Assembly: GCA_001915385.1 (NCBI GenBank)
Contig: MNQK01000031.1
Span: 124,001 to 188,000 of the forward strand
DNA: 64,000 nucleotides
Origin: Bacteroidales bacterium 52_46
Lineage (GTDB): Bacteria > Bacteroidota > Bacteroidia > Bacteroidales > Muribaculaceae
Reading direction: 5' to 3'
The notes beneath the pieces are model-generated. The model had not been told where the DNA came from, did not search any database, and saw only the letters and a list, made by a program, of their open reading frames with translations. Shown here piece after piece: positions 34,214 to 42,232 of this stretch. Position 1 is the first letter of the stretch. Every line of letters starts with the position of its first letter. Made by a program: the position numbers and the translations under genes.

Positions 34214-36178
34214 ATGAAAAAAGTACTTTTGTCGCTGACTATCGCTGCATTGGGCGGACTGAGCCTGTCGGCTGCGTCGAAGGACGCCGACCCGGTGCTT
34301 ATGACTGTCAACAAAAAGCCTGTCAAACTCAGCGAATTCGCGTATCTCTATCAGAAAAACAACGCGCAGCAGCTTGCCACGCAGCCTATCGACGAGTATC
34401 TCGACCTTTTCGTGGTGTATAAACTCAAGGTTGCCGACGCCGAAGCTGCCGGCATAGCTGAAAACGAGGCGTTCGTCAACGAATACGCAGGCTACAAACG
34501 TGACCTTTCCGAGCCCTATCTGGTCGACCAGGCAGCACGCGACAGCCTCGTGCACAGCATATACGACCGGTTGAAGACCGAAGTCGACGTAAGCCATATC
34601 ATGGTGGAACGTCCCTACGGCGCAAAAGCCACCGCTGCCAAGAAAGCGATGCTCGACAGCCTCCGTACCGAAATAATCGCCGGTCGCGCTGATTTCGCCA
34701 CAGTGGCCGATACCTACTCCATCGACCCCGCAGCAAAGCAGAACCACGGCCACATGGGTTATATCGTGGCAGGAGCTTTCCCCTATACGTTCGAGGATGC
34801 TGCCTACTCTACAGCCGTCGGTGAAATTTCGCCTGTCATCGAGACACAGTTCGGCTACCACATCGTGAAGGTCAACGCCACCCGCAAGGCCCAGGGTCAG
34901 GTGAAAGTGCAGCACATACTGAAACTCACCCGCGGACTCAGCGAGGAGGAGCAGACTGTCAAGAAAGCGCAGATCGACTCACTCTACACAGTGCTCAAGA
35001 ACGGCGCCGACTTCGACGAAGTAGCCAAAGCCGAGAGCGAGGATCCGGGTTCGGCACGCAACGGCGGCCGCATGGACTGGTTCTCGACCGGCCGCATGGT
35101 GCCCGAATTTGAGGCAACATCATTCGCCCTGGCCAACGGAGAGATTTCCGAACCGTTTGCCACAGCCTACGGCTATCATATCGTGAAACGCCTCGACTGG
35201 AAACAGATTGACTCATACGAGGATATGGCACCGCGCATCAACGCAATGATTGACCGCGACGACCGCCAGTACATCCCCGTACGTGCAAAGACCCGCCAAC
35301 TCCGCGCCAAATACAACACAACCATCAATCAGGCCATAGTAGATGACGTCCGCAACACAATCTCGCAATACGGACGCCTCGACTCCACGCTTGTAGCGTC
35401 GCTTGTGGCCGACGAACGCACCATCATCACTCTCGACGGTGCCGACGAGGAGATAACCGTAGGCGACATCTTCGCCGCTCTCCCCTCCCACTTCAGCGCG
35501 ATGCCTGCCGACGATGCCAACGGCTCGTTCCTCCAGCGACTTGAGGAAGTGGCCGACGAAGCATCTGTCAACGCCGAGCGCGAGAATCTGGCAAAAGAGA
35601 ACACGGAGTACCGCAACCTGCTCAACGAATACCGCGACGGCATGCTGCTGTTTGAAATCAGCGACCGCAACGTGTGGACCCGCTCCAAAGAGGATACCGA
35701 AGGTATCAAGGCATATTTCGATGCCAACAAGGCGAAATACGCTACATGGACAGTTCCCAAATTCAAGGGGTACGTAGTGTTCGCCACAAGCGACTCAATC
35801 AAGGATGCCGCACAAAGCTACATAGCTGCCAACAATATCGCCAACGAAAATCTTGTAGAAGCACTCCGCGGCGAGTTCGGCAAGGATGTGAAAGTGGAAC
35901 GCGTGCTCGCAGCCGAAGGTGACAACGCCATAATCGACGGCCTTGCATTCGGCAAACCTGCCCCCTCTCCCACCGGCAAATGGATTGCCTACTTCGCCCA
36001 CGCAGGCAAGGTTATCGACCAGCCCGAAGAGGTTGCCGACGAACGCGGCGCCATAACCACCGACTACCAGAACGCTCTCGAACAGGAGTGGATCAAATCG
36101 CTCAAAAAGAAGTACAAGGTAAAAGTAAACCAAAAAGTACTCAAGGAATACAAAGCCTCAATAGAAGCAACAAAATAA
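34214..36178 (+). CDS. periplasmic peptidyl-prolyl isomerase with two parvulin domains (SurA/PpiD-like)
   Basis: A 654-aa secreted folding factor (signal peptide ends near LSAASKD). A helical N-terminal chaperone part is followed by two parvulin rotamase domains: about residues 125-222 ('VSHIMVERPYG … FATVADTYSIDPAAKQNHGHMGYIVAG … GYHIVKV') and about 232-332 ('VQHILKLTRG … EVAKAESEDPGSARNGGRMDWFSTGRMVPEFE … YGYHIVKRLDW'). A long C-terminal helical/beta region completes it. It probably helps outer-membrane proteins pass through the periplasm, like SurA. It is a single gene ended by a strong terminator at 36212. Confidence 0.9.
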   Translation: MKKVLLSLTIAALGGLSLSAASKDADPVLMTVNKKPVKLSEFAYLYQKNNAQQLATQPIDEYLDLFVVYKLKVADAEAAGIAENEAFVNEYAGYKRDLSEPYLVDQAARDSLVHSIYDRLKTEVDVSHIMVERPYGAKATAAKKAMLDSLRTEIIAGRADFATVADTYSIDPAAKQNHGHMGYIVAGAFPYTFEDAAYSTAVGEISPVIETQFGYHIVKVNATRKAQGQVKVQHILKLTRGLSEEEQTVKKAQIDSLYTVLKNGADFDEVAKAESEDPGSARNGGRMDWFSTGRMVPEFEATSFALANGEISEPFATAYGYHIVKRLDWKQIDSYEDMAPRINAMIDRDDRQYIPVRAKTRQLRAKYNTTINQAIVDDVRNTISQYGRLDSTLVASLVADERTIITLDGADEEITVGDIFAALPSHFSAMPADDANGSFLQRLEEVADEASVNAERENLAKENTEYRNLLNEYRDGMLLFEISDRNVWTRSKEDTEGIKAYFDANKAKYATWTVPKFKGYVVFATSDSIKDAAQSYIAANNIANENLVEALRGEFGKDVKVERVLAAEGDNAIIDGLAFGKPAPSPTGKWIAYFAHAGKVIDQPEEVADERGAITTDYQNALEQEWIKSLKKKYKVKVNQKVLKEYKASIEATK

Positions 36179-36211
36179 TCCCACTCTCCATTCGTCACAA
36201 ATCCAACCAAC

Positions 36212-36240
36212 GAGGCCGCGCTTGAAAGCGCGGCCTCTTT
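36212..36240 (+). terminator. terminator after the PPIase
   Basis: Perfect 11-bp G/C-rich stem (36212-36222 with 36227-36237), TGAA loop, then TTT. Confidence 0.8.
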
Positions 36241-36299
36241 GAGTATATATTATTACACAAAAAGTTAGAAATCGCCTAAATTCAAAGTCGAGTTGTAAA

Positions 36300-36455
36300 A
36301 TTGATATTGACGGCTGCATGGTGTATGGCTGCTTCCCGGAACTGCCGATAGTGCAGACTGATTATCTTCAACTTGGCGCTGCGCCTGGGTGCAGTCTTAC
36401 AATTCACTCATAACCAATAAGTTTGTCAGGTGAATAGTTACCTCTAAATCGAGGC
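36300..36455. repeat. dispersed repeat, family E, copy 1
   Basis: A GC-rich, hairpin-prone stretch (GGCTGCATGG…CTGGGTGCAGTC) ending in CATAACCAATAAGTTTGTCAG then GAATAGTTAC. The same ending, after a similar GGCTGCA-rich stretch, occurs at 56235-56355. Nothing else is visible between the PPIase terminator and the arsR promoter. Confidence 0.5.
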
Positions 36456-36476
36456 TCTATGAAATTTTCTTAAAAA

Positions 36477-36515
36477 TTTGGTTATATCCGAAATTGTTTG
36501 TAATTTTACGAACAA
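36477..36515 (+). promoter_or_regulatory. arsR promoter and operator 1
   Basis: TTTG at 36477-36480 and TAATTTTA at 36501-36508 (spacing 20 nt). Overlapping the -7 box is the inverted repeat TTGTTTGTAA-TT-TTACGAACAA (36494-36515). An unusually good ribosome-binding site, AAGGAG, precedes the ATG by 4 nt. Operator 2 at 36881-36900 repeats the half-sites. Confidence 0.75.
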
Positions 36516-36530
36516 CAAATAAGGAGTAAT

Positions 36531-36860
36531 ATGACGAAATTAGAGATAACGCATGAACAGGAACGGCTTGCAAGATTTGCTAAAGCCATGGGGCATCCCA
36601 CCCGCATCGCCATTCTGCACTTCCTCGCACAAAGAAACGAGTGTTTCTTCGGCGACATACACGAAGTGCTCCCGATAGCTAAAGCAACCGTGTCGCAACA
36701 TCTTAGCGAGCTGAAAGAAGCGGGCCTGATACAAGGCACAATCGAACCTCCTAAGGTAAAGTATTGCATCAACTCCGAAAACTGGCAACTTGCCAGACAA
36801 CTGTTTTCACAGATGCTTGACGAATGCTGTCCTTCAAAAAAGAATAGCTGCTGCTCGTAG
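36531..36860 (+). CDS. arsR: ArsR-family metalloid-responsive repressor
   Basis: A 109-aa winged-helix repressor. The DNA-binding part 'ERLARFAKAMGHPTRIAILHFLAQRNECFFGDIHEVLPIAKATVSQHLSELKEAGLIQGTI' has the ArsR/SmtB shape with recognition helix KATVSQHLSELKEAG. Potential thiol ligands are Cys39 (NECFF), Cys81 (KYCIN) and a cysteine-rich tail DECCPSKKNSCCS. Such cysteines bind As(III)/organoarsenicals and release DNA. It heads a five-gene operon whose products fit organoarsenical handling. Two sequence-related operators, one overlapping its own promoter, support autoregulation. Confidence 0.9.
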   Translation: MTKLEITHEQERLARFAKAMGHPTRIAILHFLAQRNECFFGDIHEVLPIAKATVSQHLSELKEAGLIQGTIEPPKVKYCINSENWQLARQLFSQMLDECCPSKKNSCCS

Positions 36861-36880
36861 CGCTATTTTTTTACGGCCAA

Positions 36881-36900
36881 TGTTCGTAATTCGACAAACA
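36881..36900 (+). promoter_or_regulatory. operator 2, between arsR and the arsF-like gene
   Basis: Read on the minus strand it is TGTTTGT-N5-TACGAACA, with the same half-sites and spacing as operator 1 (36495-36514, plus strand). It lies 25 nt before the next start codon, so an internal repressor-controlled step is likely. Confidence 0.65.
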
Positions 36901-36924
36901 ACAACCCAAACAAATATATTCAAT

Positions 36925-37350
36925 ATGAAAAAATTACTGATGATTTTCGCCCTGATTACAGGGCTGATGTCATGCGCAGGCGGGGAGAAAACCGCTGACG
37001 CACCAACTACTGAAACAGATAGAGTAGAAGTCATTTACTTCCATGGCAAGCAACGTTGCGCAACTTGCAAAGCTATCGAAAACCGTACAAAGGAAGTTGT
37101 AAATTCTATGTTCGCAAACGAATTACAAAATGGCGCACTGGTAATCAGGACCATTGATATTTCCACTCCCGAAGGTGAGCAACTCGCGGATAAATATGAA
37201 GTGGCTTGGTCATCTCTCTTTGTCAACAGGTGGGAAAACGGTAAAGAGACCCGCAACAACATGACGGAATTCGGTTTTGGCAATGCGCGAAATAATCCTG
37301 AAGTTTTCAAAACAGGGCTTGCCGACAAAATACGCGAATCACTACAATAA
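36925..37350 (+). CDS. ArsF-like thioredoxin-fold lipoprotein
   Basis: A 141-aa envelope protein (signal MKKLLMIFALITGLMSC, Cys17 lipobox) with a thioredoxin-like core: 'VEVIYFHGKQRCATCKAIENRTKEVV' carrying a CATC redox pair (45-48) and 'YEVAWSSLFVNRWENGKE'. It matches proteins annotated as nitrophenyl-compound nitroreductase subunit ArsF, described with ArsE and ArsG in reduction and efflux of nitroaromatic arsenicals such as roxarsone; I recall this from the Shewanella arsEFG system. No ArsE partner is seen here. The stop overlaps the next start by 1 nt. An upstream in-frame ATG at 36790 would overlap arsR and lacks a signal sequence. Confidence 0.8.
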   Translation: MKKLLMIFALITGLMSCAGGEKTADAPTTETDRVEVIYFHGKQRCATCKAIENRTKEVVNSMFANELQNGALVIRTIDISTPEGEQLADKYEVAWSSLFVNRWENGKETRNNMTEFGFGNARNNPEVFKTGLADKIRESLQ

Positions 37351-38057
37351 TGGACTGGTTACAAACATTGCTCGACAACAGCACGGCTCCGGCTCTGACC
37401 GCCTTCCTCCTCGGATTGCTCACCGCGATTTCGCCGTGCCCCCTTGCGACCAACATAGCGGCAATAGGTTATATAAGCAGGGATATTGAAAACCGGGGAC
37501 GTATTTTCCGAAACGGGGTGCTTTATACCGTCGGACGAATCATTGCTTATACCATACTCGGCATTGTACTTATCTCAATACTGAAAGAGGGCGCAAGTGT
37601 ATTCGGCATACAGAAAGCCATAGGGAAATGGGGTGAGATTTTGATTGGTCCGCTGCTTTTGCTAATCGGACTTTTCATGCTGTTCGGGCACAAACTGAAT
37701 ATTCCACAGTTCGGTTTCGGTGGCAAGGGTGAAGGACTTGCCCGGAATGGTGGCCGGGGAGCATTGTTGCTCGGAGTGCTGTTCGCGATGGCTTTCTGCC
37801 CCACAAGTGGTATTTTCTACTTCGGCATGCTCATACCTATGTCAGTAAATGCAAGTGCAGGGTGGCTTTTACCCGTATTGTTTGCTGTCGCAACCGCGCT
37901 CCCGGTGCTTGCAGTTGCATGGATTCTCGCTTTCAGCTTTGAAAAGGTCGGCGAGTTCTACGGTAAACTGCGTATTGTTCAGAAATGGCTCAACATTATT
38001 GTCGGTGTCATTTTCATCGTGACAGGCATATATTACTGCATAATGATATACTTATAA
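37350..38057 (+). CDS. ArsG-like aromatic arsenical efflux permease (cytochrome-c-biogenesis/DsbD-type fold)
   Basis: A 235-aa membrane protein with six hydrophobic segments. The paired half motifs are 'LTAISPCPLATNIAAIGYI' and 'GVLFAMAFCPTSGIFYFGMLIP', each with a Cys-Pro in the membrane as in the CcdA/DsbD transmembrane fold that ArsG-family permeases share. The known ArsG exports trivalent aromatic aminobenzylarsenicals. The Cys-Pro pairs could accept a metalloid or electrons. It is coupled to the arsF-like gene (start and stop share a base) and followed after 17 nt by the redox-disulfide gene. Confidence 0.85.
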   Translation: MDWLQTLLDNSTAPALTAFLLGLLTAISPCPLATNIAAIGYISRDIENRGRIFRNGVLYTVGRIIAYTILGIVLISILKEGASVFGIQKAIGKWGEILIGPLLLLIGLFMLFGHKLNIPQFGFGGKGEGLARNGGRGALLLGVLFAMAFCPTSGIFYFGMLIPMSVNASAGWLLPVLFAVATALPVLAVAWILAFSFEKVGEFYGKLRIVQKWLNIIVGVIFIVTGIYYCIMIYL

Positions 38058-38074
38058 CTGTAAAACGAAAAAAC

Positions 38075-38497
38075 ATGGATAAAAAAGAATCAAAGAAAGG
38101 GTTTTGGTCAACTCTTTTCGCGCCCAAAAAGAAAAGCTGTTGCTGCAACAGCAATATAATCGTGGAAGACGATGTGAAACCTATTCAGTCGTGCGTCTGC
38201 TCAGGTGAATTGGCAGAATCCGCTGAAACCACTTGTTGTGCTGCTGCTCCCGGCGCAAAGGTCAGCGAGGTGCTTGTACTCGGCCCCGGATGCGCCAAAT
38301 GCAAGGAGACATACAGGGTAGTTGAGCGTGTAGTCAGTGAGAACAATCTTGATGTCAAACTTTCCAAAATAGAGGATATAGCCGAGATGATGAGCTATAA
38401 CATAATGACTACACCAGCAGTGGTAGTTGACGGAACTGTGAGAATCAAGGGGCATGTTCCAACCACAGATGAAGTGAGGAAGGCATTCGGAATATAA
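38075..38497 (+). CDS. redox-active disulfide protein (thioredoxin fold) with Cys-rich N-terminus
   Basis: A 140-aa cytoplasmic protein starting MDKKESKKG. The C-terminal 78 residues are a small TM0996/MTH895-type thioredoxin: 'SEVLVLGPGCAKCKETYRVVERVV' with CAKC (73-76) and cis-Pro 'MTTPAVVVDGTV'. The N-terminal 60 residues are unusual, with CCC (22-24), CVC (40-42) and CC (54-55), a likely metalloid- or metal-binding tail. Homologues commonly sit beside ArsP/UPF0718 permeases, as here, and are thought to deliver thiol-bound metalloid or electrons to them. The permease frame follows directly in the same reading frame after this TAA. Confidence 0.85.
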   Translation: MDKKESKKGFWSTLFAPKKKSCCCNSNIIVEDDVKPIQSCVCSGELAESAETTCCAAAPGAKVSEVLVLGPGCAKCKETYRVVERVVSENNLDVKLSKIEDIAEMMSYNIMTTPAVVVDGTVRIKGHVPTTDEVRKAFGI

Positions 38498-38560
38498 TCA
38501 GAACACAAAAAGCATAGTCATGAACACAAAAAAGGAAGTAAATTCCTGATATGGATCGTT

Positions 38561-39859
38561 GTGTTATTTCTGGCAGCATTCTTCATGCCCGTCAACAGCG
38601 GGACCTTGTTGACAGCGATACACTCCACTCTTGACCTCGCTAAATGGTATGCCCGTGAGCACATCGTACTCTGTCTTCTACCGGCGTTCTTCATAGCCGG
38701 TGTGATTGCGGTGTTCGTAAGCCAGGGTGCGGTGCTGAAATATTTCGGAGCCAACGCCAAGAAATGGGTATCCTATTCGGTAGCCTCCATATCGGGGGGT
38801 ATCCTTGCCGTATGTTCCTGTACCATCCTCCCGCTGTTCACAAGTATCTACAAGCGCGGTGCGGGGCTCGGTCCGGCAATAGCTTTCCTTTATTCCGGTC
38901 CTGCCATCAGCATACTCTCGATAATACTGACGGCACGCATTCTCGGCTTTGAGATGGGCATTGCCCGCATTGTCGGGGCTGTGACATTCGCAATAGCCAT
39001 CGGTCTTGTGATGTCGTTTATCTTCCGCAAAGAGGAGCGCGACAAGAAAATCGAACAAATGAATATAGTACCCCCTCCCGAGAAACGCCCGCTTTGGCAG
39101 ACGGCAGTTTTCTTCTTTACTCTCGTGGCAATCCTCGTGTTTGCCAACTGGGGCGCACCTGCAGCAATCGACCGTGGAATATGGGCAGCCATATACAATG
39201 CCAAATGGTGGATAACATCAGCACTTGCTATCGGACTATGCGTAATTATGGTAAAGATTCTGCATCTGAAAACCAGGTGGATTACCCTCGGGGCTATTGC
39301 GGTAGCGGTATCTGCTGTTCTCGCAAATGTCTTTATTCCCGATGCAAAACTGGCTCCGCTCGTTCCGATGATTGTATCAGTAGCCGTGCTTGGCATCGTA
39401 CTGCTATCAGACAAGACCGATGACGAAAACCGCGAGTGGGCGTTGTCATCGTGGGGATTCGCCAAGCTGATACTTCCGCTGCTTGCCGTCGGAGTCCTGA
39501 CTGCCGGTTTCCTGCTCGGATCGACACACGACGGCATGGAGCTTCCCGGCATCATCCCGAACAGTTGGATTGAATGGGCTGTCGGAGGCAATTCGCTACT
39601 CTCGAATTTCTTCGCAAGTTTCACGGGTGCGTTCATGTATTTCGCCACCCTTACCGAGGTGCCGATTATTCAAGGATTGCTCGCATCGGGTATGGGTAAA
39701 GGACCGGCGCTCGCCCTACTGCTCGCCGGTCCATCACTTTCACTCCCCAATATGCTCGTAATCCGCAGCGTGATGGGAACGAAGAAAACAGTAATATATG
39801 TGGCTCTTGTAATCGTCATGGCGACCGTCTCAGGCTGGGTCTATGGCTATTTCTTCTAA
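38561..39859 (+). CDS. ArsP-like permease (UPF0718/DUF318), start region irregular
   Basis: At least 432 aa with 10 or so membrane helices. Signature stretches are 'AVCSCTILPLFTSIYKRGAGLGPAIAFLYSGPAI' and 'LLAGPSLSLPNMLVIRSVMG', typical of the SO_0444/ArsP permease family, which exports trivalent organoarsenicals (or copper in some members). The annotated start is a weak GTG inside the first helix. An ATG at 38520 would be ideal, giving MNTKK then GSKFLIWIVV, but it is one base out of frame: six A at 38528-38533 would have to be seven. Either a sequence error, a slippage-corrected gene or a broken N-terminus is present. Confidence 0.85.
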   Translation: MLFLAAFFMPVNSGTLLTAIHSTLDLAKWYAREHIVLCLLPAFFIAGVIAVFVSQGAVLKYFGANAKKWVSYSVASISGGILAVCSCTILPLFTSIYKRGAGLGPAIAFLYSGPAISILSIILTARILGFEMGIARIVGAVTFAIAIGLVMSFIFRKEERDKKIEQMNIVPPPEKRPLWQTAVFFFTLVAILVFANWGAPAAIDRGIWAAIYNAKWWITSALAIGLCVIMVKILHLKTRWITLGAIAVAVSAVLANVFIPDAKLAPLVPMIVSVAVLGIVLLSDKTDDENREWALSSWGFAKLILPLLAVGVLTAGFLLGSTHDGMELPGIIPNSWIEWAVGGNSLLSNFFASFTGAFMYFATLTEVPIIQGLLASGMGKGPALALLLAGPSLSLPNMLVIRSVMGTKKTVIYVALVIVMATVSGWVYGYFF

Positions 39860-39914
39860 TAATTTTTAATATATCTCTAATTTCCTTAGAAATTCGACTA
39901 TATAAGAGAGTGTT

Positions 39915-39955
39915 TGAAATTAAACCGTATTAACAATAAACCGTATTAACAATAA
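39915..39955. repeat. two tandem copies of a 16-bp unit
   Basis: TAAACCGTATTAACAA occurs twice head to tail around 39921-39952, in the gap after the permease gene. Confidence 0.7.
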
Positions 39956-39988
39956 AGAGAATGCAAGGAAAAACTTCAAATCAATCCT

Positions 39989-40086
39989 GAGGTTTTTTTT
40001 GGTTAATTCCGCCAAGTTTCATCAGTCGCATAGCTCGCTATGCTCCTTCTTCAACTCGCGGAATTACCTCAAAAAATCCTCTCAGT
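39989..40086. repeat. long imperfect hairpin with palindromic apex
   Basis: Arms GAGGTTTTTTTTGGTTAATTCCGC and GCGGAATTACCTCAAAAAATCCTC enclose the perfect palindrome GCATAGC-TC-GCTATGC. T-runs on both sides would let it terminate transcription from either direction, for instance the arsenical operon. Confidence 0.6.
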
Positions 40087-40129
40087 CTTAATTATGGTTG
40101 CCTTTAACAATCATAGGGTTTGTTTATTC

Positions 40130-40149
40130 GTTATAATGTTATAACTTTG
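40130..40149 (+). promoter_or_regulatory. promoter with overlapping operator of the small antitoxin-like gene
   Basis: Perfect inverted repeat GTTATAA-TG-TTATAAC at 40130-40145, overlapping the -7 box TAACTTTG at 40142-40149. This geometry is typical of autoregulated promoters. Confidence 0.6.
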
Positions 40150-40170
40150 TATTTTAAATCAGAATATGAT

Positions 40171-40347
40171 ATGGCAATGACGATTAACTCCTCACCTGTT
40201 CTCACCGGTGAATCTGCAAGAGCTTTTGTTGAGGAAGCAGAGCGTAACGGCAAACTACCTACTCCGCGTCTGTCGCCGGAACGCGAAACGCAAATTGCTG
40301 AATTTTTAAAAAAATCGCGCGAGTTCATTTTCCCTCATAGACCATGA
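40171..40347 (+). CDS. small antitoxin-like protein
   Basis: A 58-aa protein, MAMTINSSPVLTGESARAFVEEAERNGK followed by a Pro/Arg linker and a helix 'PERETQIAEFLKKSREFIF'. Small Bacteroidetes proteins with an N-terminal strand of the form 'x-x-I-x-S-T-P-V-L-x-G-x-x-A' are often found immediately upstream of an acetyltransferase or similar partner and look like antitoxins; here no partner follows, as the next gene is a regulator on the same strand 71 nt later. Start at 40171 is chosen because the promoter (40142-40149) lies after the earlier in-frame start at 40120. Function is unproven. Confidence 0.6.
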   Translation: MAMTINSSPVLTGESARAFVEEAERNGKLPTPRLSPERETQIAEFLKKSREFIFPHRP

Positions 40348-40418
40348 CATTTTATAAATGATATAATACCCCGACTGCGAGGTAACACTTTATATCACGT
40401 GATTGCTCCATATATGTA

Positions 40419-42074
40419 ATGAGAAAAGCAGTGTATCTTTTGTTTGTCATTGTGGCTTTGGCTTCCTGCTCGAAGCCGGAGGCGCGGCATGATAGGGAGA
40501 TAGGTCAGGCCGAGCAGCTGATGGAGTGCAATCCGGACAGCGCTCTGACTATCCTGGAGGCGATTGATCCCTCCGACCTCAAAGTGGATTCCTTAAAGGC
40601 AAAATTCCATTACCTCAAGGCTTACGGACACATGAGCGCCAATCGATCCATGGTCGGGGACTCGTTGATTTCCTTCGCCCACAACTATTATCGAGGAAAG
40701 GATGTAGTGAAGGACATACGGAGCGCCTCCGCACTTGCATTCTACAAGTTTTGGATTGGCGACACTCCGGGGTCCATTGTGATGCTTGATTCTCTCTCAA
40801 GTCTTTCCGACGTTCCCGATTCATTAATGGTAGTGGTATTGAGGATTCGCGTCTTGCTCGGTGCATCCGAGTATCAAGGCCGTCAGATTATTCCGTTGGC
40901 GAAAAGACTTTATAAGTTGGAGACGGATACGCAGAGAAAAGAGGAGGCAAAATACATGCTTCTGGCAGGTTATGAATACGCCGAGGAGACAGACTCCGCT
41001 CTATATCTCGTGAAACAGCTTATCGACTATGCCCGCGACCACAAATGGGGAGACAAGCAGTTCCAGTTTGCAATCGAACGGGCACAGCTTCTCACCGAAG
41101 CCGGGCGCGAAGATGAAAGCGACAGACTTATCGGCGAGATATTCAGCAATGCCGGCTCCGATAACGGCGCGGCTGATTTGCTGTATTTACAATACGCAAT
41201 AAATGCTCTTAACAGAGGAGATGTTGGCCCGGCGGCACAATATCTGGCAACGGCCGACAGCCTTGCCTTCAGAATGAGAGGCAATGACGACGCTTATTTC
41301 CGCAGCTACAGCAACATGCTCCATGCCATAATTGATTTCAAGCAGACCGGACGCATAAAGCTGATACAGATAGCCGGGCTCAACAACCGTATGAACGAGC
41401 GCTTCAACCGCCTGAAGGCATCCCAGTGGGAGTCGGAACGCGACGCGCTGCATCAGCGGAACCGCGCATTGGCTTTAAAAGCCGAAAGCCGGCAGAAGAC
41501 CGTGATTATCCTTGTGTTATGCCTTGCAGCCTTTCTGATACTCGGCGGCAGCGCATGGATAATCAGAACGCGCCGTCAGCGTGAACGCGACAAGGAGGAA
41601 CGCATCGAGGCGCTGCAGAAAATGGTGGACGAATATAAGTCGGCTCCTGCGCAGGAAACGAAGAAAGCCGGTTTGTCTGCACTACGCGGGATAATGCTCA
41701 AACAGCTCGGAATCATCAAGATGGTAGCCGAGACCCCGACCGAACAGAATCGTGAGATGCTGCGTAAAATTTCGTCAATCGACGGCGAGACCAACGGCGA
41801 GCTTGTGGACTGGGGAAAGGTGTTCGAGTTAATTGACAATCTCTATTCCGGATTTTACAGCAGACTCCGCCGGCAATATGGCGATCTTCTCAGCCAAAAG
41901 GAGGAACAGATAATCGTGCTTATGGTGGCCGGATTTTCCACAAAAGAGATAAGTGTGATAACCGGGCAGACTACGTCGACAATCTATGTCCGTAAATCAT
42001 CGATAAGGAAAAAGCTCGGAGTGCCCGAGAAGGACGACATCGTGGCGTTCCTCCGACACCGAAGCATAGATTAA
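40419..42074 (+). CDS. membrane-anchored TPR regulator with LuxR-type DNA-binding domain
   Basis: A 551-aa lipoprotein-like sensor: LASC lipobox at Cys17, an extracytoplasmic helical TPR region (about 25-345), one membrane helix at 361-382, a coiled-coil linker, and a C-terminal LuxR-like helix-turn-helix ('LLSQKEEQIIVLMVAGFSTKEISVITGQTTSTIYVRKSSIRKKLGVP', about 495-545). It parallels the AraC-type regulator at 20379 in plan but has a different DNA-binding module. It lies 160 nt upstream of an outer-membrane receptor gene on the same strand and may respond to envelope signals to control it; this pairing is inference. Confidence 0.85.
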   Translation: MRKAVYLLFVIVALASCSKPEARHDREIGQAEQLMECNPDSALTILEAIDPSDLKVDSLKAKFHYLKAYGHMSANRSMVGDSLISFAHNYYRGKDVVKDIRSASALAFYKFWIGDTPGSIVMLDSLSSLSDVPDSLMVVVLRIRVLLGASEYQGRQIIPLAKRLYKLETDTQRKEEAKYMLLAGYEYAEETDSALYLVKQLIDYARDHKWGDKQFQFAIERAQLLTEAGREDESDRLIGEIFSNAGSDNGAADLLYLQYAINALNRGDVGPAAQYLATADSLAFRMRGNDDAYFRSYSNMLHAIIDFKQTGRIKLIQIAGLNNRMNERFNRLKASQWESERDALHQRNRALALKAESRQKTVIILVLCLAAFLILGGSAWIIRTRRQRERDKEERIEALQKMVDEYKSAPAQETKKAGLSALRGIMLKQLGIIKMVAETPTEQNREMLRKISSIDGETNGELVDWGKVFELIDNLYSGFYSRLRRQYGDLLSQKEEQIIVLMVAGFSTKEISVITGQTTSTIYVRKSSIRKKLGVPEKDDIVAFLRHRSID

Positions 42075-42170
42075 GAGCTTGTTAAGACCCATTGACGTAC
42101 CGCTAAGACTTTTAAGAGATGTAGCCGCTGACTTTCAGTAGGTTGTATCTCGTGCATTAAGACTTTTATA

Positions 42171-42203
42171 TTTGGAGTTAAAATCCTTTTGGACATAATT
42201 TTG
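42171..42203 (+). promoter_or_regulatory. promoter of the outer-membrane receptor
   Basis: TTTG at 42171-42174 and TAATTTTG at 42196-42203, spacing 21 nt; about 23-nt leader before the ATG. Confidence 0.65.
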
Positions 42204-42232
42204 CATCAGTCAAACATAAAAACTGATGTAAA

